Assembly: GCA_900169235.1 (NCBI GenBank)
Contig: FWCC01000145.1
Coordinates: forward strand, 123,141-187,140
Direction: 5' to 3'
Length of the DNA: 64,000 nt
Origin: Zarea fungicola
Lineage: Eukaryota > Ascomycota > Sordariomycetes > Hypocreales > Cordycipitaceae
The notes below the pieces were generated by a model. That model was not told where the DNA came from, did no database searches, and saw nothing but the letters and a program-made list of their open reading frames with translations. The position numbers and the translations under genes are program-made. Below are positions 1-11,318 of the stretch, piece after piece; the stretch's first letter is position 1, and each line of letters opens with the position of its first letter.

Positions 1-648
1 CTCTCGGTGTACCAATGGTGAGATGCGTGCTGGAAGCTCAGGGCTCGTTAGCTGGGGCCGCTATCGATTACGGCGGGCAGCTCACCCTTGCAGCGATGAG
101 ATGGATAAGATACGGATAAGATGGGGTAGAAACGATGATGGGAAAGGATGATACGTTGTCGATGAATGAATCACAATGTTTAGCAAACAGCCGTACGAGA
201 TGAGATGAGATGAGACGAGACGAGACGAGCACCGGCTGAATACGGATACGACTTACGGCTGCCAGCTGCCACCAACTGCAGCCAAGCCAGCCGGCTACTA
301 AAATACAAACGCCGCCGCCACCAACAGACTCAACTCCACCAGTTCATTGCCTCAACGACCCGGCATAACCCAACCAACCATCGCTTCATTGTCACGACGG
401 CATCCTAGTTTACATTCTGCATCAATCTCCTCCGAGCAGTCCAAAGCTGCCAGCCCATGCGGCATAACGACGCAATGCGGCGGCAATAGACACAACCCCC
501 AATCTGCGATGCGCCGCGATTCCCCTCACCAACCACCATCACACGACTACCCTTATAGCCACTGCCGATACCGCCAATACATCCACACGATTCACACGAC
601 TCACACGACTCACACGGAACACAGTACGTCGATCCAGATATCCTATCC
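1..648. other. left-edge intergenic region and 5' UTR of the first regulator
   Basis: I see no gene in this stretch. It holds a 5-bp microsatellite (GAGAT then GAGAC units, about 196-229). Just before the first regulator's start codon it holds about three copies of a 9-bp unit TCACACGAC (about 590-617). The 3' part is CA-rich with few G residues, as is common in fungal 5' leaders. No TATA box or intron is obvious. Confidence 0.6.
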
Positions 649-2559
649 ATGTCTGGCAGAGTGATCCGCGCCTGCGATGGATGCCGTGTCCGCAAGGTCC
701 GCTGCAATGGCAACCAGCCTTGCTCGCAATGCGCCCATCTGAACCTCGCCTGCAAGTTTGCGCCGCCGCCTGCCAAGCGCAAGCCTGGTGTGCGTGGTCG
801 TCTTGTTGCGCAGCTTCGCAACAGCCAGGCACAGCAGGATCACCAACCTGTGCAGCCGCAGCACCAGCAGCAGCAGTATTCTCCCAACGGTGTCAATAGC
901 AATGGCTCCTGGACAGCTTCCGCATCACGATCCGACACGACAAGCCCGACCACCAGCGGCAACAGCAATTCTTCTCCACCCGCCGTCACATCCATTGCTG
1001 GCATCGTCAACTCAGATCCCTACTACGGCGCACCCTCACCACTCCCCGCAACCCCGTCGCAATATGCTGCCTCGGTCAGTGGCTGCCCGCACCACACCGT
1101 CGACTACTTCCTCAGCTACCTCGCCCTCTACGAAGAACAGATATACCCCGTCAACCCCGTCCTCACCCGCGACGAGATGCGCGCCGCCATTGCCAACATG
1201 AATGCAGACCTCCAGGACCGCGCCCTCGTCTACGCCTTTGCTGCTGTCACCATCAACCTCACACAAACCCTCTTTACAAACTCCACCGACGTCCTCACCG
1301 AGATTGCCACACTCATGAACCTCGCCATCCAGGCCCACCGTCGCGTTGAGACGCTGCGCGACAACAGCGTCGCCTGGACAAGCTCCGATGCTGGGCCCTC
1401 GGCCGCGAGCGTAAAGTTTGGCGAGCTGCCCGTCAATTTCAAGCGCATCATGACGTGTGTGTTTTTGGAAATCTGCATGATGGCTTTTAAGCGCTGGGAT
1501 CGTAGTTTGATGCTGCTGCGCGAAGCCATTACCATGATTCAAGTCCTCAATGTTCACCAATACGACAAGGACGAGCCAGGAGGAACATTGACGGCAAAGC
1601 CCAATGACGACCAGAGCGGCGATGGTGCAAACGGGCACAACAACAACATCAAACTCGTTGCACAAACCTTGGACACAGCAGATGCCACTCCTCGCAGCAA
1701 CATGATCCCCAGCGACGTGGCCCGCCTCCGCCGGGTCTACTGGGAGGTCTACATCCACGAGCGCTTCCTCTCCACCGTCACCGGCTACCCCTGCATCCAA
1801 ACACCCCTCCGCATCGTGCCCATCCACGATCCCACCATCCCGCCGCACGTGGACCTCGGCTTCAACCGCCTCATCCACCTCTTCCGCGTCCTCGACGGAC
1901 CCTTTCTCGCCCACTGGACCGCCCACAAGGATCCCACCCTCCCCGTCCCCGCCATGACGGCGCATTGGATCGAGACGAAGCAGGCTGAGCTCGACCACGA
2001 CGAGGACGCCGCCGCCCGTACCGAAAACGACCTCGCCCTGCGTGCTGCTAGTGGTACTGGTGGTAGTAGTCATGGTGCGCGCAAATTCACCGAGATCCAG
2101 CACGTCGATCTCTTCGTCACCCGCGTCTGGCTGCGCACCCTCGTGTGGCAGTTTGCCCTGCACCACGGCCTGCTGCGCTCCGCCCCGCCGCAGGACGCCC
2201 ACGAGGGGCTGAGCCTGCACTTTCCGGCCCAGCGCCTCTCCTCCCAGCTGCGCGCGCTGGTGTGCCGCCTGGAGAACGTGTCGAGCATCGTCACCCACGG
2301 CAGCGGCATCATCCAGAAGCTCTTTGAGATTACCAGCACCGTCGCCGACGTCCTCGCGCTGCCGAGGGGGCCCGGCCAGACGGAGGAGGAGGCGCGGGCC
2401 CGGCTGGAGGATTTTGAGTTTCTGGTCCGCTTCATGTTTGGCTTTCAGCGCATCGACAAGACGCAGCGCGACTATTTGCGCGAGAAGCTGGGCGTGCTGG
2501 GCCAGCAGTATACCATTGTAGACTTTGCGACGTTGGCGGGGGAGAGTCCGAATGCGTGA
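649..2559 (+). CDS. Zn2Cys6 transcription factor with fungal-specific regulatory domain
   Basis: This is an uninterrupted 636-aa protein. The Zn2Cys6 binuclear cluster lies at residues 9-35, with Cys9, Cys12, Cys19, Cys25, Cys28 and Cys35 spaced CX2CX6CX5CX2CX6C. A basic stretch follows at 40-57. A Gln/Ser/Thr-rich linker (65-145) leads into a helical middle region of fungal_trans type, starting near residue 149. Such proteins bind CGG-containing DNA in the nucleus, and the general layout resembles regulators of sugar use (maltose/inulin type); the target genes cannot be read from sequence. The start is chosen because the cluster begins eight residues later and no in-frame upstream ATG exists. 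The gene converges on the metal ATPase downstream, so it need not control it. Confidence 0.9.
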   Translation: MSGRVIRACDGCRVRKVRCNGNQPCSQCAHLNLACKFAPPPAKRKPGVRGRLVAQLRNSQAQQDHQPVQPQHQQQQYSPNGVNSNGSWTASASRSDTTSPTTSGNSNSSPPAVTSIAGIVNSDPYYGAPSPLPATPSQYAASVSGCPHHTVDYFLSYLALYEEQIYPVNPVLTRDEMRAAIANMNADLQDRALVYAFAAVTINLTQTLFTNSTDVLTEIATLMNLAIQAHRRVETLRDNSVAWTSSDAGPSAASVKFGELPVNFKRIMTCVFLEICMMAFKRWDRSLMLLREAITMIQVLNVHQYDKDEPGGTLTAKPNDDQSGDGANGHNNNIKLVAQTLDTADATPRSNMIPSDVARLRRVYWEVYIHERFLSTVTGYPCIQTPLRIVPIHDPTIPPHVDLGFNRLIHLFRVLDGPFLAHWTAHKDPTLPVPAMTAHWIETKQAELDHDEDAAARTENDLALRAASGTGGSSHGARKFTEIQHVDLFVTRVWLRTLVWQFALHHGLLRSAPPQDAHEGLSLHFPAQRLSSQLRALVCRLENVSSIVTHGSGIIQKLFEITSTVADVLALPRGPGQTEEEARARLEDFEFLVRFMFGFQRIDKTQRDYLREKLGVLGQQYTIVDFATLAGESPNA

Positions 2560-3198
2560 TGAACTGTAACTGCTCGCAAGCCGTGATGGATTATAATGCT
2601 ATAATGGCAAGCCGTGATGGACAATGTGGTCCGTCCATGATGCGAAACCTTTGATCTGATCCATTCAATTGGCTTTGATTTATTTTATTTATTTATTTTT
2701 ATCCTGTAGGAGGCTTTTTCGGTTATCGGCGTTTTCATCTATAACCATGTACGGCGTTGGCGTTGTGGGCATTCCGACTTGGATGGTTCAGCTGAGCCTG
2801 GCAAATTTACAGTCTACAACGGCATCATAGCCAGTCGTTATTTTATTTCTACCAAATACCACAGTTGAATTGAATAACAACGTCATGTAAAATAATATAT
2901 CATGTTTACATAAAATAATCAAAAGTTGATAAAAGTAGGCCTGCCACGGCTCCAACTGGCCAGGTCCAGAAGACTGATCCTCCTCTAGCCAAGTCCTCTC
3001 AGAAGCAAAAAGTAGTGTTGTTTGCAAAGCACAGCGCAAAAGTTTCGCTGTCCCAAAGACATCCACATTGTTAAAAGAAGTCATGTCCTTTGGGTCCATT
3101 TCGAAAGTGTCTCACCCACCAGCCATGCCAGCTGCTGTGTTGAACTTGGCTGACCCTGCTGTAGGGCACAATGCTCCACCGTTCTCACAGCAGCCGAG
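2560..3198. other. convergent 3' intergenic region
   Basis: This is the tail-to-tail space between the first regulator and the metal ATPase. It contains a duplicated phrase GCAAGCCGTGATGGA (about 2576-2590 and again near 2607-2621). There is also an AT-rich TTTATT run near 2679-2700 that could serve in 3' end formation. A 103-codon minus-strand ORF here has no family resemblance. Confidence 0.5.
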
Positions 3199-6100
3199 TT
3201 ACTCTGTCTTGATCTTCTTCAAGAGCATCGTCATGGCTGCAAAAATCACAGGCAAGACGCTGACAATTTCACCAAGACCGGCATAGGCAGGCGGGATGCG
3301 CACTTTGACCAGGGCACCAGAGGCGAGCAGGATGGCAAGGACGTTGTAAATGGCCGACCACGCAAAGTTGAACACCATGCGGCGAAAGGCGACGCGGCTG
3401 ATTTCCATGACAAACGGGATGCCCTCGAGACCCTTGAGGAGAACGACATCGGCTGCACCGCGAGTCACTTCGCTCGCCGACAGGGCACTGGCAATCTGCA
3501 CGCCGACATTGGCCTGTGTGACTGCCACGGCGTCGTTGGTGCCATCCCCGACAAACATGACATTCTTGCCACTCGCCATGAGAGCCGCAACGTAGTCACG
3601 CTTCTCAGAAGGGGTACGCTGTGCGGCGACATTCGGAATACCAACCTGGATGGCGACAGACTCGACAGCCTGCTGCAAGTCACCAGAGACAATGTGCACA
3701 GCAATGCCGCGACGGGTGAGCTGCTTCACCACCTTGGCAGATTCGGCACGGAGACGGGTTCGGAGACCATAGGCAGCAATGGGCTTTGCGTTGCGCGTAA
3801 TGACCAGCAGGGTAAGACCTTGGCTTTGGAGGTCCATGACAATAGAGTTGGCCGCAGTTCCTGTCCACTTTGGGTTTCCAGCGCGGATCACGTCACCGTC
3901 AAAGACGGCTTCAACGCCAGCACCAGGAATGACGTGAGAATCAGTTGCCACGAGGGAATCGCCTGATCGGTTTTCGAGATACTTAGCGACACCAAGGGAA
4001 ACAGGATGATTATTGTCGGCAACCAGCGGCTTTGTAATGGCAATGGCCAATTCCGGGTCACCGTCGAAAAATTCGGCAGCCATGACATCAAGGTCGGTTT
4101 CCGTGATTGTTCCCGTCTTGTCAAAAACAACATCAGTAATTTTGCGGGCACGCTCTGTACACTCGGCCGACTTGATAATGACACCGCTGCGAGCTGCGAC
4201 TCCACCAGCGACAACCAGAACCATGGGAACAGCCAATCCAAGAGCGCAGGGGCAAGAAACGGCGAGAGTAGCGACGGCATAGGTGATGGCGTTGGAGACT
4301 GTCTGTCCTCCGTTGTAGTTGCGCACCTTGAGACCAACAATGACCCAGGCAATTATGACAATGACTGCGACAGTCGTGACAATGGGTACAAACCAGCTGG
4401 CGACACGGTCGGCAGCATCTTGCAGAGGGGGCTTTGAGTTGGCTGCCTCCTCGACAAGCTGAGCAATATCAGTGACAGTATTCTTGCCCGGTAGGCGCGT
4501 CAAGCGGGCGACAATGGTGCCTGTTCCATTGACAGTGCCGGCGATAACCTCATCGCCTTCCTTCTTGAACACGGGAATGCTCTCGCCAGTCAGCATGGAC
4601 TCGTCGATGTCGCTAGAGCCAGATATGACGACACCGTCAGTAGGTACCGCAGTATGAGCGCCGACTTTGAATTTGTCACCGTACTGAAGAAGTCTTGCGT
4701 CAACTTCCCTGTCCTGACCATTCTCGACAATGACAGCAGAGGTCGCCTGGAGGGAGCGGAGGGAGACGGCCTGGACTGCACGAACACGGGCATAAGTGGC
4801 CACCAGACGGCCCAGGATGATGAGGGTAATAAGAAGTGTGCTGGTTTCAAAGAATTCGGCTGTCTCAAGAGGGCGACCAGCCATGCGAAAGCCAAATGCA
4901 ACAACAGAGTAAAGGTAGGCGGCGGTGATGCTAATGACAACGAGCATGTCCATCTCGACAACACCATTGTAGATGAGTGAGGACAGGGCGGGGCGATAGA
5001 AATCGGGAATGGCAATCATTTGAACAAACGTGGCCAGTATAAGAGAAACAATGGCCTTGGTAGGTTCCTTGACAAGATCATGGCCCCAAGCCATGACCAG
5101 GACAGGGACGGTGAAGAAGGCGGCAGCCAGAGTTTTGACCAACTGATCGTAGAGCCTCTTACGGCCGCTAGAGATGGATGGGTCGTCTCGTGGGGGTGCC
5201 AGTCCTTCGGTTCCTGGGGGCAATCTGGAGAGAAGGTCGCGTGCTCCGATAATCGTAGGGTCGTAATTCACTCTGACGGACTTTTTGTTGATGATGGACG
5301 CATCAGTGACGCCAGGAATGTCGAGGTCGAGGAGGCCCTTGGCAACTGAACCGGACGCAAGAATATCGAGAGATTGATCGTCGCTGGAGAGTTTTGTGCA
5401 TTTGAAGCCGGTTGCACGCTCGGCACTGCGTATGATTTCATCAGGTGAAGTGGCGGAGGAGTCAAAACTGCATTCGGCCTGGCCCATGACGAAATTGACA
5501 CGGACATTGGACACGCCGGGAATACCATTGAGGCCCTTTTCCATCTTGTTGCCGCATCCAGAACAAGTCATGCCCTCGACATGAAGAGCAAGGTGGTCAA
5601 GGCCATTGGCTTTTTCAACGTCGCCAAAATCGGTCACCCGAGTGGTGGGAATTTTTTTGACGTCGTCTCCATGCTTGACATGATCGTCGCCGCAACAGGA
5701 ATCTTTGTCATCGCCACAGCACGAGTCCTTGTCAGACGCAGGGCGAAGCGGCTGTCTCTTAGTACGGCGCTTCATTCCATGGTGGTGATGGGCAGGCTGG
5801 TAGGCATGAGCAGAGGTAAAGGCGGTAGCGGTGCCAGACGATCGCCTGCGCAAGACCTTTTTCTTGGGTTGGGTGCTGCAGCAATTCTTGGTCCAGCCGC
5901 GCTCGAGGACACTGCGGCAGATGCAGCGGGCGGACTCGAGATAGGCCGTGTACTGGTCAAACGCCTTGGCGAGGTGGTCACTGCAGGCAGCGGCAGGGTG
6001 GCGGCCAGAGGCGTCGTGGTTGTGTCTGTGGACAAGGTGGGCTAGGTTTACGTTGGTGTAAGTGCGAGACTTTTGGTGCATGGCAGGGTGCTTGAATGTA

Positions 6101-6608
6101 CTCACCATCTGGGATTTCGTTTTCCGTCTCGCATGCCTTTTCGCACTCGATGGCAGCAGCTGCAATGATGCACTTTTCTGTGCCAAAATATTAGCATGGT
6201 CGTACAAGAGGCAAGACAAGGCAGGGCAGGCGAACCATCACAGTGCTCGTCATCGGCGTCGCAGCAAGTCACAGTCGCAGAAGAACAGTCGTCGTCAGTG
6301 TCGCAGCACGCAACATTGTCGCAGACCTCGCCCTTTTTGGCACAGTCGTCTTGGTCAATACAGTGTGCGTGTTCCTGGGCCGCAGACTGGTCATGATTGT
6401 GGTCGTGGCCTTGGGGGTGGTCGGGGCCAGCACCATGGTCGTGATCGTGATCGTGATCGTGGTCGTGGTCGTGGCCGCCGTGAGCATGATTATGATCATG
6501 GTCGTGATTGTAATTCCCATCTTCGTGACTTTCGTGGATATCGGTTGAAGGACCAGCACAAGACGGGACGTCCTGCTTCGGGCCACTAGAGCAACAGTCG
6601 GTGCCCAT
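3199..6608 (-). CDS. copper/heavy-metal P1B-type ATPase with His/Cys-rich N-terminus (CrpA/Crp1/Pca1-like)
   Basis: Exons are complement 6608-6236, 6177-6106 and 6041-3199, giving 1095 aa. The protein should export or sequester Cu(I) or a related soft metal using ATP. In order it shows Cys pairs and an Asp-His repeat (residues about 33-75), more Cys pairs (90-124), a His/Cys segment with two DSCCGDD repeats (about 254-268), a metal-binding HMA domain with MTCSGC (306-311) and a second HMA-like fold lacking CxxC (about 372-420). It then has membrane helices (about 450-564, 699-764 and two at the C-terminus), TGES 633-636, the intramembrane CPC 745-747, DKTGT 789-793 (phosphorylated Asp), the nucleotide-site HP 827-828 and GDGTND 980-985. 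CPC and the Cys/His-rich tail fit fungal copper-detoxification pumps. Intron 1 has a weak GTTCGC donor but is the only choice that keeps the frame. Intron 2 is canonical. Confidence 0.93.
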
Positions 6609-8577
6609 TGTAGCGATGGTGCGGCAGCGAACGCAGTACCTTTCTTTACTGTCTCGCTTTATTCGAGGATGGAAGGAAGGAAAAGGAAAAAGGATTTGAT
6701 GGAAAGGCTGAAATGTGTTGGACAGCCCGGATGTGAAGAGTTAAAAAAAAAAAAAAAAAAAANNAAAAAAAAAAAAAAAAAGAAATGGCTGCCTCTTCGA
6801 GTGATGTTGTGCCGTTTGCTCGATTCTTGTACGCCAGCTGCCTCCAGCTGCCGCCACCAACCATCGCCAACAACCTCCCTCCACCATCGAAAACTGCTCA
6901 ACTCTAAAATTACATCTCCGAACGGCTGGATCCAGAATTCATCCATCAGCTTCCAAAATCGCAGTCATAGTGGCCTCACTTGTGGGGGTTTTCCCCGTCT
7001 ACCGACAACGCTACGCCAGAAATCACCAAGCTCCCCCCAGCTCCCATCAGGCTAGTACCAGAATGTCGGCGCCGTCTGCAGGGGAGGCGTTGCGCCCGTC
7101 GTCAGCTCCCAAACGCCCAATCTATCGCCACTCTATTGCTCTCCGACACTAGAGACGGTCTCGTGAGCCCCTAGGACCCAAAAGTTGACAATTGGGCTGC
7201 TGGTGCTACCGCCGAGTTCTCGCTGGCCGGCCGAGCCAGTTCGTTTCACAGCCAGCACCACCCTCCTCGTACACGTTGGATCAAATACAGGAGTGAATGC
7301 TGGAAAAATGCTCATTTCACGGAGCACAGCCGAGCGCCGAGCCGATGAGAATTATGGGGAATGGCCTGATTCAAACGATGCCGATTAGCTAATGTGATGT
7401 GCACGCACTGCTACAATTCTAGTGGCCGAGCAGAAATTCTTCAGTCTTAAAGGCATCTAATTCTTTCTACTGGAGGGCGGAATGACAGGGAATCAGGGCC
7501 TCTTATGTATAACAGGCCTCTCTCGTTGCATGGTGAACTTCTGACGGGATTCAAGTGACATCATATTCCAAGGTACTGTAAAAACCAATGGTAATACTCT
7601 TGATGTAATGCGTGACAGTTGAAACAACAGTTTTTGTTTCTTCGGAAAGCATCCGTTGTTGGCGTCAGCACAGCGTCGGCTTCCAGATCGTCACCCGCAC
7701 CAATCCGGTCGCTCGGCCATGAGACTTGCCGCGACGCCCAAGCATTCTCACCATTGTCTACAGATTTTCGCTCTACACAGAGCTCACTCCACTTGCCGTT
7801 AGGGCGCTATCCGGCAAACGTAACCGCCACAATGGCCTAGATGTGAGTAGCGATGTAGTCCTCGGCCGTGGGCATTGCCGTTCTCGCACCGTCGAACTGC
7901 AAGTAGCACATCTCGAGCTGTAGGCGGATAGCCTCTAGTGCGAGACAGTGGCTTGATAACCTTGATTTTTCTATACTAAAAATTCGATTAAACCCCGTTA
8001 AAGGCAAAGAAAACGCATGCTGCTAGATAGTAAGGCTGATGCTGTCGGGCCAAATGGCGCCGTGTTTTGCTATCCCACAGCTTCCAAATAACGTCCAGAG
8101 GAGTATATCCAACACAGAAATTTCAAATAATAGCATTAGTCGTAAATTTCGCTGTCAAACAGTTTAGTACAGAGAATTGGTTGTAAGATGGCGAAACACG
8201 CAACGTGGCAGCGCACAGGTAAGATTACAATGCAATCTCGGTGTTGAACTTTGAAGTACCTGGAACCAACATTTCGAGGGCAATCGTCGGCCAGACTCGG
8301 TTCAGGTGTCGAAAACTCCTACTCGGGTTTTCGTTTGAGAAAGCAGCGCATGCTTGCACATTCCTCTGATTGGCTGAAATGGAAAAACTCTGGCCGGACT
8401 CAGCGCCAAATCTTTAACGCTTTTAATCTTGGAGGCCAAGATGCACGGTCATGCGCGAAGTGATTGACCGCTTGAGTGGTTTCTACTATCTTTGTGAGCT
8501 GCTTCGATGTTATGGCGTGGCTTTGATGAGACAGGCCCAAAAGCCGCTGGCTTTGAGCTAGACAAGTTAGAAAACTG
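6609..8577. other. intergenic, promoter side of the metal ATPase
   Basis: I find no gene here. The stretch carries the ATPase promoter and leader, a long A-tract with two undetermined bases, and unremarkable unique sequence from 6.8 to 8.5 kb in which all frames are short and resemble no family. Confidence 0.5.
6743..6781. repeat. poly-A tract containing two undetermined bases (NN at 6763-6764)
   Basis: A run of about 20 A, then NN, then about 17 A is seen directly. The true length of the homopolymer is unresolved, and the NN is most likely an assembly join or polishing failure. It lies about 135-173 bp upstream of the ATPase start on the opposite strand, so on the gene's strand it is a poly(dT) tract of the sort that excludes nucleosomes from promoters. 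Confidence 0.9.
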
Positions 8578-9749
8578 CTACACTAATAAGCAAACACGCT
8601 CAACATACAACCATCGGAATTCAAGATCTTCTGGTAAAGCCAGCCACGGTGGAAGTGGCTTCGTAAAATGCACAAGAGAGTTCTGCCGGTCGTTCGCGTT
8701 TGCTGAACTGCAGGCTGACAAGTAGACAAACTTTGCAGGCTGTATTGTAGCGTTTTGTAGATCTTCAATAGTGAGCGGGACCGTCCCAATGCCCCCCAGC
8801 GCCAAAGCGCACTCACTAGCGACCTTGCGTCGCAGGTTTATTGACATCTCAAGACGTAGACCAGGTCGTAGTATGGCAGACCAGTCTAGCTCATTTACTA
8901 AGTACCACCACTTCGTACTGTTGTGAGCTGGGGTGAATAGCCAAAGCTCTTGCCGCTCAATGAAATCGAATACGAGATGTCCTCGAAAGGCAAACTTTAA
9001 AAAGGACATAAAATCCTTTCCGAGCTTCAGCAAATACAGGTAGGACAAAGGTCATGCATGACTTGCTTACATTAAAGTTTTGTACTGCTTCTAAAGGGAG
9101 CGGATATCGTCGTCCAATTGCGTCCTGAAAACTTATCGGCTTTTGATCCCATGGCTTACTCAGCACTGTGCAAAGGTGCATATGCACTTCTTCCTTTGTT
9201 TGGCGAAGCAGTCCGCAGAGTTGGTCAGTTGTCCTAACTATTTGATCATTCAATGCTTGAATTTCGTGCCTTGGAGTAGTCAGTATGGTACATCATGTCT
9301 GGCAGCTTAATGATCTAGTTTCTCCCTTACCCATTCATGCTACCTTGAATTATACTTAATGCCGTGATATAACATTGTAGGCGTTTTCGGAATGGTGCGA
9401 CCTTTTGTTTCTTCCATATGCTCCACGAAAGTCTCTTGCGATATTTTCCAAGGCCTGTAGATACACCAGCATATTTATCAACAAAGCCTTTGAAGTCGCT
9501 TATCGTCCTTTGACTATTCGAAAACGTAACCAGAAATACTTCTAGCTTTTTTGTACAGATAGTGTCCCCCCTGAGTATGTCCCTTCCTATTACCTCAAAG
9601 AGATTTTTCAGATGACATAATTCAACCTGAAGCTCCTGCAGTTCGATTAGGTCGTCAGAGATGCCCCGAAGACTTTGAACAACGGTAACTATTAAACCTG
9701 TAACAGCGACGAAGTCACCGATACTGAAACCGAAAGAAGGCGTGACCAT
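8578..9749 (-). CDS. fungal STAND-type N-terminal domain plus ubiquitin-like domain protein
   Basis: Exons are complement 9749-9331, 9269-9071 and 9024-8578, giving about 354 aa. The N-terminus (SFGFSIGDFVAV at residues 5-16, then a helical region to about 140) matches the fungal domain that heads many STAND/NLR-like and ubiquitin-like-domain proteins. The second and third exons supply the usual continuation: KPISFQDAIGRRYPLPLE (about 178-195) followed by a hydrophobic strand pattern ending in RPGLRLEMSI, a ubiquitin-like fold. The first donor (GTAAGG) and second donor (GTAAGC) are good. Both acceptors are AAG, which is less common. An in-frame ATG seven codons upstream (9770) is possible, but the family normally starts next to the FGF motif. 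The C-terminal 60 residues have no recognisable domain, so the last exon may end or splice differently. Proteins of this group are of unknown function. Confidence 0.68.
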
Positions 9750-9770
9750 TATTACAAGGGCATAAGTCAA

Positions 9771-11289
9771 CCCTCAGTGAGCTTCTTCGTAGTTGCTGTT
9801 TGTACGGCTTATTACAACACTCGCACTGAGGATATCGTACACATTGGGTGGAAGTCCTCGTTTTGGGCAGAAATATGGAACGGAGAAACGAAACCCCGAT
9901 AAAGTTAGGTACCAGCAGGTACTTGAAACTTCACAATAACTTTGAAAGGCAGCTACGATTATAAGCAAAATGGCCTTCTGGTGTAGCAAAGTAATTGGCA
10001 AGCAGGTTCGAAGGAATGAAAATATATAGAAATCTCTTGAAACGACCTCAAAGTGAAGGCAAAATCTTATTAAAAGCGCTTTGCAGCCTATTAATTAGTT
10101 TTTCCCCGGTCGCATTGATGATGTATAAGGCGGCCCAAAAGAGACCAAGTGACGGGCGCCCTGTCGGAAGGAAGTGAGCGGTTACATGACCAATTACTCT
10201 GATCACTAGTAAGTGTAGTGACCACATTGAGTGCAGGATTTAATTAAGAGATAAAATAGGTACTTATGGAAGAGGTATTTTAATAGCGACGGCATCATCT
10301 GTGGCCTTGAGGCTGCCACTTGTGGCAGCCTGCGCATGTAATGACTATTTAATTGAATTTAAATCCAACCACTAGTCCATTCACATAATTCGATTAATGT
10401 AGGTTCCATATGCATGATTCGCAAGATGGCTAACTCGACCTACATCTGCATGGAGGTGAGCGTCACAAAGCCCACAACATTAACCTCGCATAATCTTCAA
10501 GCGCAGGTGGGTAATATGAGAGTACAACGGCCACCGTAGCGACCACCTGTAGATTTCATCATACAGCATAATCGTTGAACACAAGGTACAACTGCAGCAG
10601 CTTGCCCCTGTATTTTCTATTCATTCCGCTGGCTATAGCGTAATTAATTATATACGGGGTAATTTTTCAGGCTTTAACAAAAAATAAAGTAAAGAAAAGA
10701 CGTAATTAGATAAATTGCGTATCGATGACGTGAATGAATATCGTTCCAGCTCAAACACATCCATGTCCTGCGATTAAGCGCACATCGCAACGACGTCGGG
10801 TAAAGAAAGAACAACGAGCTGCGAGACTTGGGGTGCGAGACGAGAGAGCCTACCAACGGCGACAAAAGAGCGGGAACTAGTTGAGGGCAGGGTGGGAAAG
10901 TGAAGGCGGGCAAGTTGATCAAATCAGGCTGCACCAGAGGAGCGCAAACAGATAGCAAGGCTTCATGCTTGACAAAGCTGTGCACCGCCAAGCTGTTAAG
11001 CCGTAGAAAATGTAGGTCATTCGAGCATACCTCTCATTACTGTAATAAGTAACTAGAATATTAAATGTGCGCATCGTAGCTCAGGATTTAATATCACGGT
11101 CAGTAGGTGAGTTTGTAAGTCGCAAGCGGTGGGTTAGCCAGGTTATTCTGATCAAGCCTCGGCGGGGAGCTGTACCAAAAGTTCCTCCAACAAATATATG
11201 CACCTACGCAGCCTATTTAAGTACAATGGATCCGCAAGCCCATGCTGCTCGCTACAATTCCATTCGCATCGCATCTTATACGACTCAAT
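9771..11289. other. AT-rich intergenic region
   Basis: I see no gene. From about 10.0 to 11.1 kb the sequence is AT-rich with many TTAATTAA-like words and no sustained reading frame. The last 80 bp carry a TATTTAA element (about 11213-11219) and the leader of the APH-family gene. Confidence 0.45.
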
Positions 11290-11318
11290 ATGGCACCATC
11301 TACTACCCCCAAGGTTAA
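11227..11318 (+). promoter_or_regulatory. possible upstream ORF overlapping the APH-family start codon
   Basis: An ATG at 11227, shortly after the TATTTAA element, opens a frame of about 30 codons. It ends at 11318, past the preferred main start at 11290 and in a different frame. If the transcript begins upstream of it, translation of the main gene would be dampened. The transcription start is unknown. Confidence 0.3.

Noticed and set aside
2788..3099. 103-codon minus-strand frame between the first regulator and the ATPase
   Set aside because: No family resemblance, AT-rich, and inside the convergent 3' flanks of two real genes.
9774..10001. 75-codon minus-strand frame upstream of the STAND-N/ubiquitin-like gene
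   Set aside because: It does not splice into the gene in a way that extends the family domain, and nothing recognisable is encoded.
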